A stretch of 38,914 bases of DNA from CAVRTJ01 sp964507185 (lineage in GTDB: Bacteria > Acidobacteriota > UBA4820 > DSQY01), in the NCBI GenBank assembly GCA_964507185.1, contig CAZDOY010000028.1, positions 1-38,914 on the forward strand, written 5' to 3'. The position numbers and the translations under genes are program-made. The notes below the pieces were generated by a model, which ran no database searches, was not told the DNA's origin, and was given only the letters and a program-made list of their open reading frames with translations. The number at the start of each line of letters is the position of its first letter. The first letter of the stretch is position 1. This document shows, piece after piece, positions 37,577-38,914 of this stretch.

Positions 37577-38070
37577 TCAGAGCCACCAGTGGCGTCCGCC
37601 TTTACGCGGGCTGAAGACGCCGTGGGGATCGTGCGCGAAGTGGTAGACCTTGGCCACGTCTTCTTCGAGCCGCCTCAGGGAACGGAAGCGCAGGACCGCA
37701 AGCGCAAGCAGCGTGCCGGCGACAGGTCCGATCCAGTAGACCCACCAGTCTCCCCAGGTTCCAGAAATCAGCGAAGGCCCCAGCGTGCGGGCCGGGTTCG
37801 TGCTCGTGCCCGAGACGGGCGCCTCGAGCCAGACCATGAGCGCGCAGAGAGGCGCGAAGAGTGCGGGGATGAAGGGCCTGAGCCGCGCGTGGCCGAGGAA
37901 GAGGAACAGCCCGCCGACGAGCCCTGCAGTGGTGGCCGTCTCACCGGCCAGGGCCGCCCACACGCCCCAGACCTGGCCGGGCAATGGCGCCGTACGAGAA
38001 CGAGCCGCCCATGGCGCTCCAGAAAAGCAGCGGCAGGGCTCCCGCCGCGCCGCCGGGTGCGCGCGCTCGT
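37577..38070 (-). pseudogene. Decayed aquaporin (MIP family), N-terminal half missing and frameshifted
   Basis: The C-terminal half of an aquaporin-like protein is intact in one frame: VWGVWAALAGETATT..., FLFLGHARLRPFIPALF, the second pore motif GTSTNPARTLGPSL and the tail VAKVYHFAHDPHGVF. Just upstream, a different frame (about 37980-38060) encodes the expected preceding segment GGAAGALPLLFWSAMGGSFSYGAIA, so a frameshift near 37978-37988 separates them. The first half, with the first NPA box, is absent and the sequence beyond about 38070 is unrelated. An open frame extends to 38119 without family similarity. It is therefore most likely a relic of a water/glycerol channel. Confidence 0.7.
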
Positions 38071-38191
38071 ACCGTTCGTCGTTTGAGCTTTGCGCTCCCG
38101 ACGTGGGTGGCCGGGGCATTTTGAGCGAACGCCGGCAGGGCCCGGACCTGTCAAAAACGAACGCCCGTTCCGTGTCGGTTCTCAGGCCCCG

Positions 38192-38623
38192 TTATTGCTT
38201 TTTGCCGCCCATGTGGATGGGCTTGCCCTCGGACAGCGAGGTCAGGTAGCAGACCATGTCGCGCAGGTCCTTGCTGCCGTAGGCCGGGGGCTTTCCCTTC
38301 AGCGCGCCGACGACGCAGCCGCGGATCTGGTCCTGGAGGGTGATCACCTTTCCCCGTCGCCCGCTGTACTTGGGATAGGTGGCTGCAGCGCTGCTCAGGT
38401 CCATGGCGCCCCCCGCCCCGATCGCATGGCAGGTCGCGCAGGTCCGGCCGTTCCCGCCGAAGGTCGCTTTTTCGAAGATCTGCTTGCCGTGGGCGACCGC
38501 CTCCTTCAGCGGCGTAGGCGTCCCGGCCGCGGTGCCGATCCCCCCGGCGAAAACCAGTGCGGCGGCTGCTAGAACGGCTGCTCCGGCTCCGAACAGCATC
38601 CGCTTCTTCCCAGGTCCTCTCAT
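38192..38623 (-). CDS. Exported monohaem c-type cytochrome
   Basis: A 143-residue periplasmic cytochrome c. The N-terminus (RMLFGAGAAVLAAAALVFAGG) is a signal peptide or anchor. The haem motif is CATCH (Cys62, Cys65, His66), and Met123 in DLRDMVCYL is the likely distal ligand. The segment IRGCVVGALKGKPPAYGS followed by YLTSLSEGKPI resembles cytochromes of the SoxA/TsdA-like group, suggesting electron transfer in oxidation of a small inorganic or organic donor; the link is weak. AAGGAGA precedes ATG 38623. The aquaporin relic lies 122 bases beyond its stop. Confidence 0.88.
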   Translation of the reverse strand: MRGPGKKRMLFGAGAAVLAAAALVFAGGIGTAAGTPTPLKEAVAHGKQIFEKATFGGNGRTCATCHAIGAGGAMDLSSAAATYPKYSGRRGKVITLQDQIRGCVVGALKGKPPAYGSKDLRDMVCYLTSLSEGKPIHMGGKKQ

Positions 38624-38721
38624 GTTCGTCTCCTTACAAAACCCGAACCTTTTCAAACAACACGGGCGACCCCGGAGAATTCGGGCCGTTGCGCCTTTCC
38701 CTTCTGTGTGCCGGTCGGTGC

Positions 38722-38862
38722 AGTAACCTGGTGATTACGTGGAGGCGTGACCCAGTGATCATGTGACCGAGTCGAGAGACACCTTTCGAAGATTTGTCCC
38801 GGAACGTAGTTCAAATCCCAAATCCCAATGCCCGAATTTCCTTGTTCTCCTTCCGATTCTCG
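38722..38862 (+). repeat. Composite element: seven octamers, TTCGAAG core, heptamers
   Basis: Octamer-period units AGTAACCT, GGTGATTA, CGTGGAGG, CGTGACCC, AGTGATCA, TGTGACCG, AGTCGAGA (38722-38777) are followed by CTTTCGAAGA (38783-38792) and heptamers AATCCCA, AATCCCA, ATGCCCG, AATTTCC, TTGTTCT, CCTTCCG, ATTCTCG (38814-38862). The hairpin module of the 6140 and 21064 loci is missing. It occupies most of the region from the cytochrome start to the window end, where no other gene was seen. Confidence 0.75.
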
Positions 38863-38914
38863 CCTTTTTTTCGTCCATCTACAACTCTGGTTGGAGGCGC
38901 AGCAGGATCGAAGG

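Noticed and set aside
34255..38086. Long plus-strand frames (703 and 682 codons) opposite the glucoamylase and dehydrogenase
   Set aside because: They are antisense shadows of genes with intact catalytic motifs.

Overview
This is a 38.9 kb, mostly high-GC bacterial chromosomal window with about thirty protein genes and no recognisable rRNA or tRNA. The content fits a Gram-negative, soil or sediment type lineage such as Acidobacteriota or a former 'deltaproteobacterial' phylum: an apparent selenoprotein, a bacterial glutaminyl-tRNA synthetase, an outer-membrane barrel, PilZ and HD-GYP proteins, a degenerate cyclase/ATPase/TPR regulator, Lcl/DUF1566 and DUF11-type exported proteins, and a small exported protein resembling an Acidobacteriota family. 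The phylum cannot be fixed from the sequence alone.

Layout. 1-2.2 kb: the end of an unidentified gene, a peroxiredoxin-like gene interrupted by an in-frame TGA exactly at the peroxidatic cysteine and followed by a bacterial-type SECIS hairpin (read here as one selenoprotein, 395-1063), and an aldo/keto reductase. 2.7-3.8 kb: an FAD-dependent LhgO-like oxidoreductase (minus). 4.2-6.2 kb: a small exported protein, then a compact YciI / SnoaL-like / GNAT run (plus). 6.3-14.2 kb (minus): an internally duplicated outer-membrane barrel protein, PilZ, a 1000-residue cyclase-like/ATPase/TPR regulator, Ada, and GlnRS. 14.5-21 kb (plus): a ClC-type anion transporter, a 1230-residue glycine-rich exported protein with a clear terminator, and an alpha/beta hydrolase. 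21.3-25.3 kb (minus): a DUF393 protein, a GAF/HD-GYP protein and a Lcl/PKD/IPT exported protein. 25.6-28.6 kb (plus): a methyltransferase and an OmpR/EnvZ-type two-component pair. 28.7-30.9 kb: an M1-type peptidase (minus). 31.3 kb: a cupin whose ribosome binding site can be sequestered by alternative base pairing. 31.8-38.6 kb (all minus): alcohol dehydrogenase, MBL-fold protein, GH15 glucoamylase, glucose-1-dehydrogenase-like enzyme, a decayed aquaporin and a monohaem cytochrome c.

Functional themes. Glucoamylase and the dehydrogenase are 31 bases apart and could form a short route from alpha-glucan to glucose to gluconate. Several proteins belong to nucleotide-second-messenger signalling (PilZ, HD-GYP, cyclase-like). 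Redox and repair functions recur (Sec-peroxiredoxin, AKR, DUF393, Ada).

The most unusual feature outside the genes is a dispersed family of short tandem repeats in the intergenic spaces. Arrays have a strict 8-base period (consensus AGTGATCR) or a strict 7-base period (consensus AATCCCA, or AGGGCTA), and several loci combine them in a composite order: octamer array, a TTCGAAG core, a GC-rich hairpin, then a heptamer array. At least four genes take their stop codon from such an array. These mosaics occur at about ten places in the window and resemble, in style, the short tandemly repeated repetitive sequences known from cyanobacteria. Together with the Sec-peroxiredoxin they are the main things to follow up.
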